Assembly (NCBI RefSeq): GCF_000284095.1
Contig: NC_017068.1
Coordinates: 2,480,001-2,544,000 of the forward strand
Source of the DNA: Selenomonas ruminantium subsp. lactilytica TAM6421
GTDB lineage: Bacteria; Bacillota; Negativicutes; Selenomonadales; Selenomonadaceae
Length of the DNA stretch: 64,000 bases
Reading direction: 5' to 3'
Shown here: piece after piece, positions 47,182 to 55,393 of the stretch
Numbering within the stretch: position 1 is the stretch's first letter
Layout of the letters: each line of letters begins with the position of its first letter
Position numbers and translations under genes: made by a program
Notes under the pieces: model-generated
Databases searched by the model: none
Seen by the model: the letters and a program-made list of their open reading frames with translations, nothing else
Told to the model about the DNA's origin: nothing

Positions 47182-48936
47182 TTAATGCACAACCACATTA
47201 TTCTTCCCGCGGATCTGCTTGGCCTCATAGAGAGCGCCATCAGCCCGCTTGAATAAGGTATCCGGCGTATCATCCGAAGCAGCCGTCACCACGCCGATAC
47301 TGGTGGTGACCATGGAACCATCCTCCAGGACAGCCTGTTCGTTGATCAAACGACCTACCCGCTCCGCAATGATCCTGGCCCGTTCGATCCCGGAGCCTGG
47401 CAGAACCACGAAGAATTCATCGCCGCCCCAGCGCCCGGGGACATCGGACCCCCGGCGGGTATTCATCTGCAGGATATTGGCAATCTTCTTCAAGGTATCG
47501 TCACCGACAGCATGACCATAACTGTCATTGATTACCTTGAAATCGTCCACATCCATCATCAATACCGATAAGGGCTCATTGAGTTTCTGGGCACGCTTCA
47601 GGAGTTCCCGCAGATTGGCTTCCGTTTCCCCGCGATTGAAGAGTCCTGTAAGCCGGTCGATCTGGGCCAGATGCTTGAGCTTCCGGTTGGACTCCTCCAG
47701 TTCTTGGGACGTGGTTTCAATGAAATGCACCAGTCTGGTCATCAAAGTGCGATGCTGATTGAGCTTGGGGCGTGGCGGCACCACATTGGACTGCCGTCCC
47801 AGGCTCAAGCCCTCACGCATGCCGATGGTCACCAGGGTCATATTGGAAACCATGATTTCCCCGTTCTCATTGCGCATGAACTCACCATAGGCATAGAAGC
47901 CTGCCGAGGAGGCCAAATGTTTGCTGATGGCCAGCTCCTTTTCCGTATCACTGCCCAACAGCATCCAACGGGCCACGCAGCTGACGACGAAGATGGCCTC
48001 CGGCTTGAAGCTGGCCATCTTCTCCTGCAGGGACATAGCGTTGTCGATGATCTCGCCCGGATCGCCATAAGCCAGCCGCACCTGCTCGCCCACCCGGAAA
48101 TCAGCGCCAAACATCATGCTGCCATCATCGCGGCAGCGGCGGGGATGACGGGCCAGCGTAGTGCCATGACGTTCAAAGTAAAAGGGAAACGTCAGGGCCT
48201 CCACCAAAAAGCTCTCCGTATTCCGGATGCCCAGATATTTCTCAAAGACCTCCAAGGGCGGACGGCCATCCAGTTCTTGCAGGCAGAAATCCCCATCCAT
48301 CCTGGTCACCGTCATGGTGCGGCCCAAGGGCTTCCAGCCGAAACTGGACTTGGCCTGCACATGGAGATCCTTGCCACTGAAAACCGCCACCACCACACCA
48401 TGGCGGATCTGCTCCTTATGGGTAAAGACCAGACCGTTCTTCCCTAAGCTGCCATCATCGGCCAGCCCGCCAAAGAAGACAATCTTCCGGCGGGAGGCAG
48501 ACAACTGCTTGAAAAAGGGATTGATATCCAAATGGAAGCCGGCAGAGATCACCTCCACTGCCGCCGCTTCCTTGTCAGCCTGCAGAATAGAGAGCAGATC
48601 CCGGCCCGCCGTATTGCTTTTCCTCTCCTGGAAATCATAAGCAAATACCCGCACCGCAGCCTTCTCAAAGAAGGTGAAGTTCACCACAACGCCCTGATCC
48701 AGCAGCCTGCCATTGACCAATTCACCACTGGAGACAGCACCGATGATCTGCGCTTCCGGAAATACAGCCTGTACGCCTTTCTGAATATCGGTCAGCATCT
48801 GTACCTTACTGGTGTCCATGAACACGGACACCAACACACTGGACAGCGCCGGCATCTGCCGGCTTTCCTCCCGCACCTGCTCCACGCAATCTTGCAACTC
48901 TTTGATTGTATTTATCGCAAAGGGGAATTGTTTCAT
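47182..48936 (-). CDS. FIST sensor-diguanylate cyclase
   Basis: 584 residues: FIST N (about 30-220), FIST C (about 225-370) and GGDEF (about 425-584), with no membrane helix. FIST domains are small-ligand sensors, possibly for amino acids. VVFFGGLADDGSLGKNGLVF-type and GWKPLGRTMTVTRMDGD segments mark FIST N/C. The cyclase site is RWGGDEFFVVLPG, intact, preceded by the substrate-site DVDDFKVINDSYGH. Cytoplasmic, so it should turn an internal signal into cyclic di-GMP. Its neighbour downstream is the ArsB/NhaD permease. Confidence 0.9.
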   Translation of the reverse strand: MKQFPFAINTIKELQDCVEQVREESRQMPALSSVLVSVFMDTSKVQMLTDIQKGVQAVFPEAQIIGAVSSGELVNGRLLDQGVVVNFTFFEKAAVRVFAYDFQERKSNTAGRDLLSILQADKEAAAVEVISAGFHLDINPFFKQLSASRRKIVFFGGLADDGSLGKNGLVFTHKEQIRHGVVVAVFSGKDLHVQAKSSFGWKPLGRTMTVTRMDGDFCLQELDGRPPLEVFEKYLGIRNTESFLVEALTFPFYFERHGTTLARHPRRCRDDGSMMFGADFRVGEQVRLAYGDPGEIIDNAMSLQEKMASFKPEAIFVVSCVARWMLLGSDTEKELAISKHLASSAGFYAYGEFMRNENGEIMVSNMTLVTIGMREGLSLGRQSNVVPPRPKLNQHRTLMTRLVHFIETTSQELEESNRKLKHLAQIDRLTGLFNRGETEANLRELLKRAQKLNEPLSVLMMDVDDFKVINDSYGHAVGDDTLKKIANILQMNTRRGSDVPGRWGGDEFFVVLPGSGIERARIIAERVGRLINEQAVLEDGSMVTTSIGVVTAASDDTPDTLFKRADGALYEAKQIRGKNNVVVH

Positions 48937-48985
48937 CTTTCCTTATACCTTTTAAAAAACCTTCCTAATCCTGACAACACAGCCC

Positions 48986-49951
48986 TCATTCCTGCTCGGC
49001 CTTGTTGTCACGCAAAAATAATTTCAACAGCTCCTCTTGCGGATCCTTATGCTCGTGAATAATCGCATAGACCGTCCCGCAAATGGGCAGTTCCAGCTGA
49101 TACTCCCGGGCAATGTCCATCAAGGCCTCCACTGTGTATACGCCTTCGGCCAATTTCGTGAAGCTTTTGCCCCGGATGAAATCCTCACCAAAGCAGCGAT
49201 TATGGCTAAAGTGGGAGAACAGAGTGGCTTCATAATCCCCCAAATGGGACAGGCCGTACACCGTCATCTTATCTCCGCCCATCTTCTCAATCAGACGGGA
49301 GAGTTCCCGGGTGCCCCGGGCCATCAAAGCACCTTTGAGGCTGCTGTAGTTCAGGCCGTCCAACATCCCCGCTGCCAGGCCCATGACATTTTTCGCCGCT
49401 GCACCGATTTCCGTCCCCAACAGATCCTCACCGTAATAAAAACGGATCAACGGGCTGGCAAAGGCCGTGACCAAATCCTTGGTCAGCTGCATTTCCTTGG
49501 ACGCAATCACCATGCAGTTGGGAATCTCCCGCACAAAATCCTGCACATGACCGGGCCCCACCCAGACAGCTGTCTTCAGGTCTGTGCCCAGTTCCTCTGC
49601 CATAATGGTGGTCAGCCGCTTACCTGTACCGATTTCCAGCCCCTTCATGCAAAGCACAAACTTCTTCTGCGTCAAATCCGGCAGAAATTTTAACTGCTGG
49701 CAGAATTCCCGCAGTTTCTGGGCGCTGATGGAAATGATGACAATATCGGCAAAGGCCACCACCCCGGCCAGATCATCCGTAAGTTCCACCGCATCAGGCA
49801 GTGTCAGATACTCATTCTTCCGCGTTGCCTGCAAAGCGGCCAAATGCTTCGAGCCCTTACGTCCCCAAAGCATCACCTGATGACCAATACGCTGGGCATA
49901 CCAGGCATGAAAGGAGCCCCAACGGCCACAGCCTAATACTGCAATCTTCAT
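48986..49951 (-). CDS. gpsA: NAD(P)-dependent glycerol-3-phosphate dehydrogenase-like protein
   Basis: A 321-residue GpsA-family protein. The Rossmann loop is IAVLGCGRWGSFHAWY, and the catalytic-lysine region GAAAKNVMGLAAGMLDGLN is retained. Elsewhere it departs from ordinary GpsA: GLSHLGDYEATLFSHFSHNRCFGEDF replaces the usual GLGDLxxT..S.SRN..G block. It may be a divergent second copy or act on another polyol phosphate. Its ATG overlaps the tcdA stop by four bases, so it is the third gene after ftsZ and tcdA. Confidence 0.82.
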   Translation of the reverse strand: MKIAVLGCGRWGSFHAWYAQRIGHQVMLWGRKGSKHLAALQATRKNEYLTLPDAVELTDDLAGVVAFADIVIISISAQKLREFCQQLKFLPDLTQKKFVLCMKGLEIGTGKRLTTIMAEELGTDLKTAVWVGPGHVQDFVREIPNCMVIASKEMQLTKDLVTAFASPLIRFYYGEDLLGTEIGAAAKNVMGLAAGMLDGLNYSSLKGALMARGTRELSRLIEKMGGDKMTVYGLSHLGDYEATLFSHFSHNRCFGEDFIRGKSFTKLAEGVYTVEALMDIAREYQLELPICGTVYAIIHEHKDPQEELLKLFLRDNKAEQE

Positions 49952-50694
49952 TTCTCTGCCTCCCCGAAATTACCAGTCAGATCCTTCACCACTTCACTGG
50001 CGATAAGCAGCCCCGCCACCGAAGGTGTGAAGGAAATGCTGCCCGGTGCCGTGCGACCGGCACTACCTTTCTTCTCTGCCACACCATCAGCCGGCAAAAT
50101 CACCTGCCGCGGCTGCTCGGTGGAATACACCACCTTCAGCTTCCTTACGCCCTGTTCTTTCAACTTCTTGCGCATAACCCGGGCCAAAGGATCCACACTT
50201 GTCTTATAGATATCCGTAATTTCGAACCGGGCAGGATCCAGCTTATTGCCGGCCCCCATACTGGCCATGACGGGAATATGTCGTTTTTGGCATTCCACTG
50301 CCAGGCTGACCTTCCCCGCCACTGTATCGATGGCATCCACCACATAATCGTAGCTGGTAATAAAAAATCTGTCGGCATTATCCGGCAGATAAAAATCATT
50401 GATTACGGTTACCTGCGCCGCAGGATTGATATCCAGAATGCGCTCCCGCATTACCTCGGTCTTCATTCGTCCCACTGTGGAGCTCAAAGAATGGAGCTGC
50501 CGGTTGATATTGGTCAGACTGATCTCATCATTGTCCACCAATACCAGATGGCCGACACCGGCTCGTGCCAGTGCCTCCACGGTAAAGGAACCTACGCCTC
50601 CTACACCGAACACCGCTACCGTTGCAGCTGCCAGGTGTTTCAAGCCCTGCTGCCCCAGCAACAATTCCGTGCGGGAAAATCTATGTATACTCAA
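49948..50694 (-). CDS. tcdA: tRNA threonylcarbamoyladenosine dehydratase TcdA
   Basis: About 248 residues of the ThiF/MoeB E1-like family. VAVFGVGGVGSFTVEALARAGVG (ATP site) and LVDNDEISLTNINRQLHS are diagnostic, with YDYVVDAIDTVAGKVSL next. It cyclises t6A37 in tRNA to ct6A. The start is probably TTG 50694: the resulting N-terminus SIHRFSRTELLLGQQG matches the B. subtilis relative YrvM, AGAGGA lies 12 bases upstream, and this avoids overlap with ftsZ. A frame open to 50766 is not supported. Confidence 0.92.
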   Translation of the reverse strand: MSIHRFSRTELLLGQQGLKHLAAATVAVFGVGGVGSFTVEALARAGVGHLVLVDNDEISLTNINRQLHSLSSTVGRMKTEVMRERILDINPAAQVTVINDFYLPDNADRFFITSYDYVVDAIDTVAGKVSLAVECQKRHIPVMASMGAGNKLDPARFEITDIYKTSVDPLARVMRKKLKEQGVRKLKVVYSTEQPRQVILPADGVAEKKGSAGRTAPGSISFTPSVAGLLIASEVVKDLTGNFGEAEK

Positions 50695-50713
50695 ATCGAT
50701 CGCTATTCCTCTC

Positions 50714-51859
50714 TTAATGCTTATCCTGATCCAGCCCATCCGCCAACTTAAAGGCAGGAATCGCAAAAGGCTGTGCTGCCTCTGCTTTAGGCTTGCTCAT
50801 GAAAGACGGCGTATCCAGCTGGAACGTCTCCTTCTGCAAGGTCTCCTGCTTGATGGCGCTTTCCGGTACCTTGACTGTCGGTGCCTTCATGACCACACTG
50901 TCGGCAAAGTCCGTGGCAATGATGGTTGCCTGCACTTTCCCCTTCATGCTTTCATCCTGCACCGTGCCCAGAATGATATTGACCTCCGGATCCGTATGCT
51001 TGACGATATATTGGGAAGCCTCATCCACATCATAAAGGCTCAGGGTGCTGTCACCTGTCAGATTGAGGATAATGCCCCGGGCACCGGACAGATCCTTGTC
51101 CACCAAGGGGCTTTCTGCAGCTATCTTCACAGCATCCACCGCACTGCGGTCACTGACACCGATGCCCAGCAGGGCATCACTGGACTCACTCTGACGGAAG
51201 ATTGTCGTGACATCGGCGAAATCCACATTGATCACACCGGTAGTGAGGATCAGCTCCGCCACACAGTTGATGGCCTGCTTCAAAATATTATCCGCACATT
51301 CAAAGGCCTGTACCAGGGACATGCGGCGATTTTCCGGCAGCTTGGACAGATTATCGTTTTCCACGGCAATCAAGGCATCCATCTGGGACTGCATCATCGT
51401 AATGCCATCCTGAGCAGCTTTCTTCTTCCGATTTCCTTCAAAAGAAAAGGGCACTGTCACTACGCCCACGGAAAGAATGCCCATTTCCTTGGCCAGCCGG
51501 GCAACAATCGGGGCTGCGCCGGTACCGGTACCACCGCCCATGCCCGCCGTAACAAAGACCATGTCTGCGCCATTCATGGCGGCCTGCAATTTGGCCGTAT
51601 CATTCTTGGCGGCCTGTTCACCCAGCTGGATATTGCCGCCAGTTCCCCGGCCCCGTGTCAGTACTTCACCGATCTGGATGCAGTTCACGCCGACTTCCGC
51701 TACCCGCTGCAATTGTTTGGCATCCGTATTCACAGCATAAAGCTCAATATCCAAATCATTGTGCTGGCCCATGCGCATGAGTACGCTGTTGCCGCCACCG
51801 CCCACGCCGAATACTTTTATCTTAACTTTTGGTTTTACAAGTGTATCATCTGTGGTCAT
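50714..51859 (-). CDS. ftsZ: FtsZ family GTPase, divergent
   Basis: About 381 residues of the tubulin/FtsZ fold. Nucleotide-binding loops are FGVGGGGNSVLMRM, AVNTDAKQL, LTRGRGTGGN and the tubulin signature AGMGGGTGTGAAP. The T7 synergy loop GVINVDFADVTTIF keeps its acidic residues, so GTP hydrolysis is expected. The C-terminal tail has IPAF, reminiscent of the FtsZ peptide that binds FtsA/ZipA/MinC, but continues with KLADGLDQDKH. It is not beside ftsA or murein genes, and several loops differ from ordinary FtsZ, so it may be a second, specialised copy. ATG 51859 follows GAGAGGGG. Confidence 0.88.
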   Translation of the reverse strand: MTTDDTLVKPKVKIKVFGVGGGGNSVLMRMGQHNDLDIELYAVNTDAKQLQRVAEVGVNCIQIGEVLTRGRGTGGNIQLGEQAAKNDTAKLQAAMNGADMVFVTAGMGGGTGTGAAPIVARLAKEMGILSVGVVTVPFSFEGNRKKKAAQDGITMMQSQMDALIAVENDNLSKLPENRRMSLVQAFECADNILKQAINCVAELILTTGVINVDFADVTTIFRQSESSDALLGIGVSDRSAVDAVKIAAESPLVDKDLSGARGIILNLTGDSTLSLYDVDEASQYIVKHTDPEVNIILGTVQDESMKGKVQATIIATDFADSVVMKAPTVKVPESAIKQETLQKETFQLDTPSFMSKPKAEAAQPFAIPAFKLADGLDQDKH

Positions 51860-51989
51860 GAAGCATTCCCCTCTCTTGGGAACCATTCTGGTTCCTAGGC
51901 TCAATCTTATTTACCATTCGTCATAACCAGAGCAGATTCCTGCCCACCTAGTGAAAATTTTACCACATCAGCCATATATATGTAAATAG

Positions 51990-52030
51990 AAAGAGCAGGG
52001 ACACCCCCAGGCGCCCCTGCCCCACTCTTT
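51990..52030 (-). terminator. GC-rich hairpin after the short hydrophobic frame
   Basis: Minus strand AAAGAG...GCAGGG, loop, CCCTGCTCTTT, then CTATTTAC, with unpaired GGGG inside. It lies 17 bases after the 19-residue frame and 130 bases before ftsZ, so it probably ends a short transcript. Confidence 0.6.
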
Positions 52031-52047
52031 GCCATCCATCCACAGAC

Positions 52048-52107
52048 TCAGCTAAAGAGAGCTACTGCCAAACATGCCAATACAATTTTCAAGCTGTCAA
52101 GCTTCAC
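52048..52107 (-). CDS. Candidate 19-residue hydrophobic peptide (type I toxin-like or leader)
   Basis: GTG at 52107 follows TAAGGAG by eight bases and opens a 19-codon frame, MKLDSLKIVLACLAVALFS, ending in TGA. After a charged start the peptide is one membrane-spanning stretch. A GC-rich hairpin follows 17 bases later and a TTTACA...AAAATT pair lies upstream, so this could be a complete small gene. The peptide has the form of type I toxin-antitoxin toxins and other small membrane peptides, or it may be a leader for ftsZ. No antisense RNA is evident from sequence. I do not recognise the family. Confidence 0.5.
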   Translation of the reverse strand: MKLDSLKIVLACLAVALFS

Positions 52108-52212
52108 GATACACACTCCTTACCGCGCTTCCAGCAAAATTTTCGCATCTAGCGTAACTATGTAAACCGTTACCATGATTATACACTTGCCCCATAAAAA
52201 TAGCAATATAAT

Positions 52213-52241
52213 TTGACTTTTTTGCGGATTTCTGCTACGAT
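52213..52241 (+). promoter_or_regulatory. tRNA-Ser operon promoter
   Basis: TTGACT (52213-52218), 17-base spacer, TACGAT (52236-52241). The first tRNA base is 15 bases after the -10 box, as expected for a tRNA promoter. Confidence 0.65.
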
Positions 52242-52255
52242 TATATTGCTTTTAC

Positions 52256-52344
<89 letters not shown>

Positions 52345-52347
52345 TAT

Positions 52348-52438
52348 GGAGTGGTACTCAAGAGGCTGAAGAGGACGGTTTGCTAAATCGTTAGGCTGGG
52401 TAACCGGTGCGGAGGTTCGAATCCTCTCCACTCCGCCA
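52348..52438 (+). tRNA. tRNA-Ser (anticodon GCU)
   Basis: Acceptor stem GGAGTGG/CCACTCC, anticodon loop TTGCTAA (anticodon GCT), long variable arm (TAGGCTGGGTAACCGGTGC) and encoded CCA. Reads AGC/AGU. Same transcript as the preceding tRNA. Confidence 0.95.
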
Positions 52439-52450
52439 CTTTGCATTATC

Positions 52451-52475
52451 GCCTTCCCTAAGGGAAGGCTTTTTT
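52451..52475 (+). terminator. Terminator after the two tRNA-Ser genes
   Basis: GCCTTCCCT, A, AGGGAAGGC followed by six T residues, 13 bases after the second tRNA. Confidence 0.92.
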
Positions 52476-52509
52476 CGTGCCACAAAATAAATCTATTTAT
52501 GTAAACAGC

Positions 52510-52533
52510 AAAAAGGCCCCGCATTGCGAGGCC
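52510..52533 (-). terminator. Terminator after the tRNA-Thr pair
   Basis: Minus strand GGCCTCGC, AAT, GCGGGGCC followed by TTTTT. Twelve bases downstream of the second tRNA-Thr in its direction of reading. Confidence 0.88.
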
Positions 52534-52544
52534 ATGGATCTCAA

Positions 52545-52620
52545 TGGAGCTGATTATAGGATTCGAACCTACGACCTGCTCATTACGAATGAGCTGCTCT
52601 ACCAACTGAGCTAAATCAGC
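52545..52620 (-). tRNA. tRNA-Thr (anticodon CGU), copy 1
   Basis: Minus strand: acceptor GCTGATT/AATCAGC, D arm AGCTCAGTTGGTAGAGC, anticodon stem GCTCA/TGAGC with loop TTCGTAA (anticodon CGT), T arm with GTTCGAATC, encoded CCA. Reads ACG. Identical to the copy at 52628. Confidence 0.94.
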
Positions 52621-52627
52621 GAAAATA

Positions 52628-52703
52628 TGGAGCTGATTATAGGATTCGAACCTACGACCTGCTCATTACGAATGAGCTGCTCTACCAACTGAGCTAAATC
52701 AGC
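52628..52703 (-). tRNA. tRNA-Thr (anticodon CGU), copy 2
   Basis: Identical in all 76 bases to the neighbouring copy, seven bases apart. First transcribed of the two. The pair is an 83-base tandem duplication. Confidence 0.94.
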
Positions 52704-52772
52704 AATTTCATCAGTTCGTGACTGACAAAATATATTATATGCGAAAGCCGGTGCTTCTGTCAATATCTTTTT

Positions 52773-53342
52773 TTAAAATCTTTTCAGCCCGAACCAGCCG
52801 TCCTTGTCGTTCCAGAAAACCTGGGCACGCCAATCCATCCTGCCGCGGCTGTCATAGCTCGTAACGACCAACTGCTGATTCTCAATGGTGGTTTTCAGCT
52901 GATGCCATCTATCCGTACGGAACCCCAGATTGGCAAAGCTGTTCCAGGATACGTAGGTAGTCCAGACGCCACTGCTGTGCTTGCCCACCAACCAATAACC
53001 ACAGCTCTTGCCCTGACGGTCAGCTGCAATCTCATAGAGGCGCATGGCTGGATCTGCCGTCTCAATTGCCCGCACACTGTAGCTTACGCCTGTATAGATG
53101 CCATCGAAGCTGTTGAAGGAAAGATAATCCTCCGCACCATCCGCACTCATCAGCCGCAGGACCTTGCCATCAGTGACGAACTTCACCTTGTTGCCCTCCT
53201 GGTCGCTGGCCGTCACCGTTTTATCGCCAATGGTCATGGCCTTGCTTACGCCGGTGACATTCATGGCACTAGCCACAGATCCTCCCCCAACCAATGCCGA
53301 TACCAACAACGCACAGCCTAAAGCCTTTCCCCAACGATTCAT
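52773..53342 (-). CDS. Secreted hypothetical protein
   Basis: About 189 residues. A signal peptide (MNRWGKALGCALLVSALVG, cleavage likely after SVASA) is followed by about 160 residues of mature protein rich in Tyr and Trp. Segments such as GYWLVGKHSSGVWTTYVSW and WRAQVFWNDKDGWFGLKRF suggest a beta-rich fold. I do not recognise the family. ATG 53342 follows AAAGGGTG; a frame open to 53441 would put residues ahead of the signal peptide. It lies alone between the tRNA-Thr genes and the GGGtGRT gene terminator. Confidence 0.8.
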   Translation of the reverse strand: MNRWGKALGCALLVSALVGGGSVASAMNVTGVSKAMTIGDKTVTASDQEGNKVKFVTDGKVLRLMSADGAEDYLSFNSFDGIYTGVSYSVRAIETADPAMRLYEIAADRQGKSCGYWLVGKHSSGVWTTYVSWNSFANLGFRTDRWHQLKTTIENQQLVVTSYDSRGRMDWRAQVFWNDKDGWFGLKRF

Positions 53343-53452
53343 AATCCAAACACCCTTTCTCCAATTGACTACTTGTAATAATTCTGCATGCCAGCCTGAA
53401 ATCCTGCTATCTGTCCAGAAAATTTCTCTTCCCGCAGCCACCGTGGCACAAA

Positions 53453-53493
53453 AAAGGACTCACAATCCTTTTGAAAAGAATTGTGAGTCCTTT
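53453..53493 (-). terminator. Terminator after the GGGtGRT gene
   Basis: Minus strand AAAGGACTCACAATT-type 15-bp stem (one mismatch) followed by TTTTTTG. 33 bases after the stop, and likely the end of the transcript that includes the NifU-like gene. Confidence 0.92.
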
Positions 53494-53525
53494 GGCCATC
53501 ATGCCAGCAGGCAATCAAGCTTTAA

Positions 53526-54527
53526 TTATTTGCTCATAGCTTCCTGTACAGCAACAGCTACAGCAACGGTCATACCAACCATCGGGTTGTTACCAGCGCC
53601 GATGAGGCCCATCATGTCAACGTGAGCCGGAACGGAGGAAGAACCTGCGAACTGAGCATCACCATGCATACGGCCCATGGTATCAGTCATACCATAGGAA
53701 GCCGGGCCAGCGGCCATGTTGTCCGGATGGAGCGTACGGCCCGTACCGCCGCCGGAAGCAACGGAGAAGTACTTCTTGCCGTTTTCGATGCAGTCTTTCT
53801 TGTAGCAGCCTGCAACCGGATGCTGGAAGCGGGTCGGGTTGGTGGAGTTACCAGTGATGGAGATATCAACCTTCTCAAGCTTCATGATAGCAACGCCTTC
53901 CTGTACGGATTCAGCGCCGTAGCAGCGAACCTTGGAACGGAGGCCATCGCTGTAAGCGATCTCGTTCACAACGTTAACTTTGTCAGCCTTGAAGTCGTAT
54001 TCCGTTTCCACGAAAGTGAAACCGTTGATACGGCTGATGATCTGAGCAGCGTCTTTGCCGAGGCCGTTCAGGATAACGCGCAGGGGGTTCTTACGAACCT
54101 TGTTAGCCGTCTGAGCGATACCGATAGCACCTTCAGCAGCTGCGAAGGATTCGTGACCAGCCAGGAATGCGAAGCAGCCAGCTTCTTCGGACAGAAGCAT
54201 AGCGCCGAGGTTACCATGGCCCAGACCTACTTTACGATGGTCAGCAACGGAACCCGGTACGCAGAAAGCCTGGAGGCCTTCGCCGATAGCTTTGGCAGCA
54301 TCAGCAGCAGCCGTGCAGCCCTTCTTGATAGCGATAGCAGCGCCGAGGGTATAAGCCCATTTTGCATTCTCGAATGCGATCGGCTGCAGGTCGCCTACGA
54401 TGTCGTAAGCTTTTACGCCCTTTTCATCGCAGATGGTCTTTGCTTCTTCAATGGAAGCAATACCATACTTTTTGCAAACTTCATTAATCTGGTCAATACG
54501 GCGTTCGTAGCCTTCGAATAATGACAT
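53526..54527 (-). CDS. GGGtGRT family protein
   Basis: About 333 residues of the family named for its GGGTGRT motif, here in VASGGGTGRTLHPDNMA near residue 255. Other conserved-looking blocks are FAFLAGHESFAAAEGAIGIAQ, VRCYGAESVQEGVAIM and HVDMMGLIGAGNNPMVGM. It occurs in anaerobes next to a NifU-like protein, as here. An Fe-S-linked role is inferred from that pairing; the reaction is unknown. ATG 54527 is nine bases after AGAGAGGA; the ATG at 54536 overlaps the ribosome site. Codon use is highly biased, like the glycolytic genes beside it, which suggests strong expression. Confidence 0.93.
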   Translation of the reverse strand: MSLFEGYERRIDQINEVCKKYGIASIEEAKTICDEKGVKAYDIVGDLQPIAFENAKWAYTLGAAIAIKKGCTAAADAAKAIGEGLQAFCVPGSVADHRKVGLGHGNLGAMLLSEEAGCFAFLAGHESFAAAEGAIGIAQTANKVRKNPLRVILNGLGKDAAQIISRINGFTFVETEYDFKADKVNVVNEIAYSDGLRSKVRCYGAESVQEGVAIMKLEKVDISITGNSTNPTRFQHPVAGCYKKDCIENGKKYFSVASGGGTGRTLHPDNMAAGPASYGMTDTMGRMHGDAQFAGSSSVPAHVDMMGLIGAGNNPMVGMTVAVAVAVQEAMSK

Positions 54528-54576
54528 TCTATTCATTCCTCTCTTTTACTTACAGAAATATCGCGGAAAGTGTTTC

Positions 54577-55272
54577 TTATTCTTCACGCGGATCGATCGT
54601 CTTGACAGCGTCAGCGAAACGGCCCTTGGTGCTGGTGTTGGCTTTGATAGCTTCGTTAGCATCTTTGCCAGCACGTACAGCTTCCATAACCTTGCCCAGC
54701 TGAACAACTTCGTAACCGATTACGCGGTTTTCTTTGTCCAGGCCGAGTTTCGTTACATAGCCTTCTGCAAGTTCGAGGTAACGGGGACCCTTCTTGAGGG
54801 TGCTGTACAGCGTACCCGTCTGGCTGCGGAGACCTTTACCCAGGTCATCAAGGCCAGCGCCGATGGGCAGACCGTCATCGGAGAATGCAGTCTGAGAACG
54901 ACCGTAAGCAATCTGCAGGAAGAGTTCGCGCATAGCGGTGTTGATGGCATCGCATACGAGGTCAGTGTTCAGAGCTTCGAGAACCGTCAGGCCCGGCAGG
55001 ATTTCTGCTGCCATAGCTGCGGAATGAGTCATACCGGAGCAGCCGATGGTTTCAACGAGAGCTTCCTGGATGATGCCTTCCTTGACGTTCAGGGTCAGCT
55101 TGCAGGCACCCTGCTGAGGTGCGCACCAGCCGATACCGTGAGTCAGGCCGCTGATGTCCTGCACGTTCTTGGATTTTACCCATTTGCCTTCTTCAGGAAT
55201 GGGAGCAGCACCATGGTGTACTTCCTGGGCTACGCATGCCATGTCTTCCACTTTTTGTGAATAAGCAATCAT
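54577..55272 (-). CDS. NifU-like Fe-S cluster assembly scaffold (GGGtGRT-associated)
   Basis: A 231-residue protein with an IscU/NifU N-terminal-type domain. Three cysteines in the expected places (GWCAPQQGAC and ETIGCSGMTHSAAM region, then LVCDAINTAMRELFLQIAYGR) could hold a transient cluster. It is longer than ordinary IscU (about 130), with a 90-residue extension (GPRYLELAEGYVTKLGLDKEN). It lies 49 bases upstream of the GGGtGRT gene and about 120 bases after gpmI. A dedicated scaffold for the GGGtGRT protein is inference. Confidence 0.88.
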   Translation of the reverse strand: MIAYSQKVEDMACVAQEVHHGAAPIPEEGKWVKSKNVQDISGLTHGIGWCAPQQGACKLTLNVKEGIIQEALVETIGCSGMTHSAAMAAEILPGLTVLEALNTDLVCDAINTAMRELFLQIAYGRSQTAFSDDGLPIGAGLDDLGKGLRSQTGTLYSTLKKGPRYLELAEGYVTKLGLDKENRVIGYEVVQLGKVMEAVRAGKDANEAIKANTSTKGRFADAVKTIDPREE

Positions 55273-55306
55273 TGTTCGTATTCCTCTCTTTTTCTAAAAT
55301 ATAATA

Positions 55307-55371
55307 CTTGAGGATCTTCCTCGGGCAAGGGGCTAGCATAGGCAGGCGGATGCCTGCCCTCCTTGCTCAAG
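55307..55371 (-). terminator. Nested hairpin between gpmI and the NifU-like gene
   Basis: Three nested pairings: CTTGAG/CTCAAG outermost, GCAAGG/CCTTGC, and GGCAGGC/GCCTGCC innermost with a four-base loop. No T-run follows at once on the minus strand, so it may be a partial terminator or an RNA-processing stem. Confidence 0.5.
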
Positions 55372-55393
55372 GGAGACTGCCTCTATCCGCTGA

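Noticed and set aside
52545-52703. tRNA pseudogene or CRISPR-like repeat
   Set aside because: Both copies fold as full tRNA-Thr with encoded CCA; there are only two units and the spacing is not CRISPR-like.
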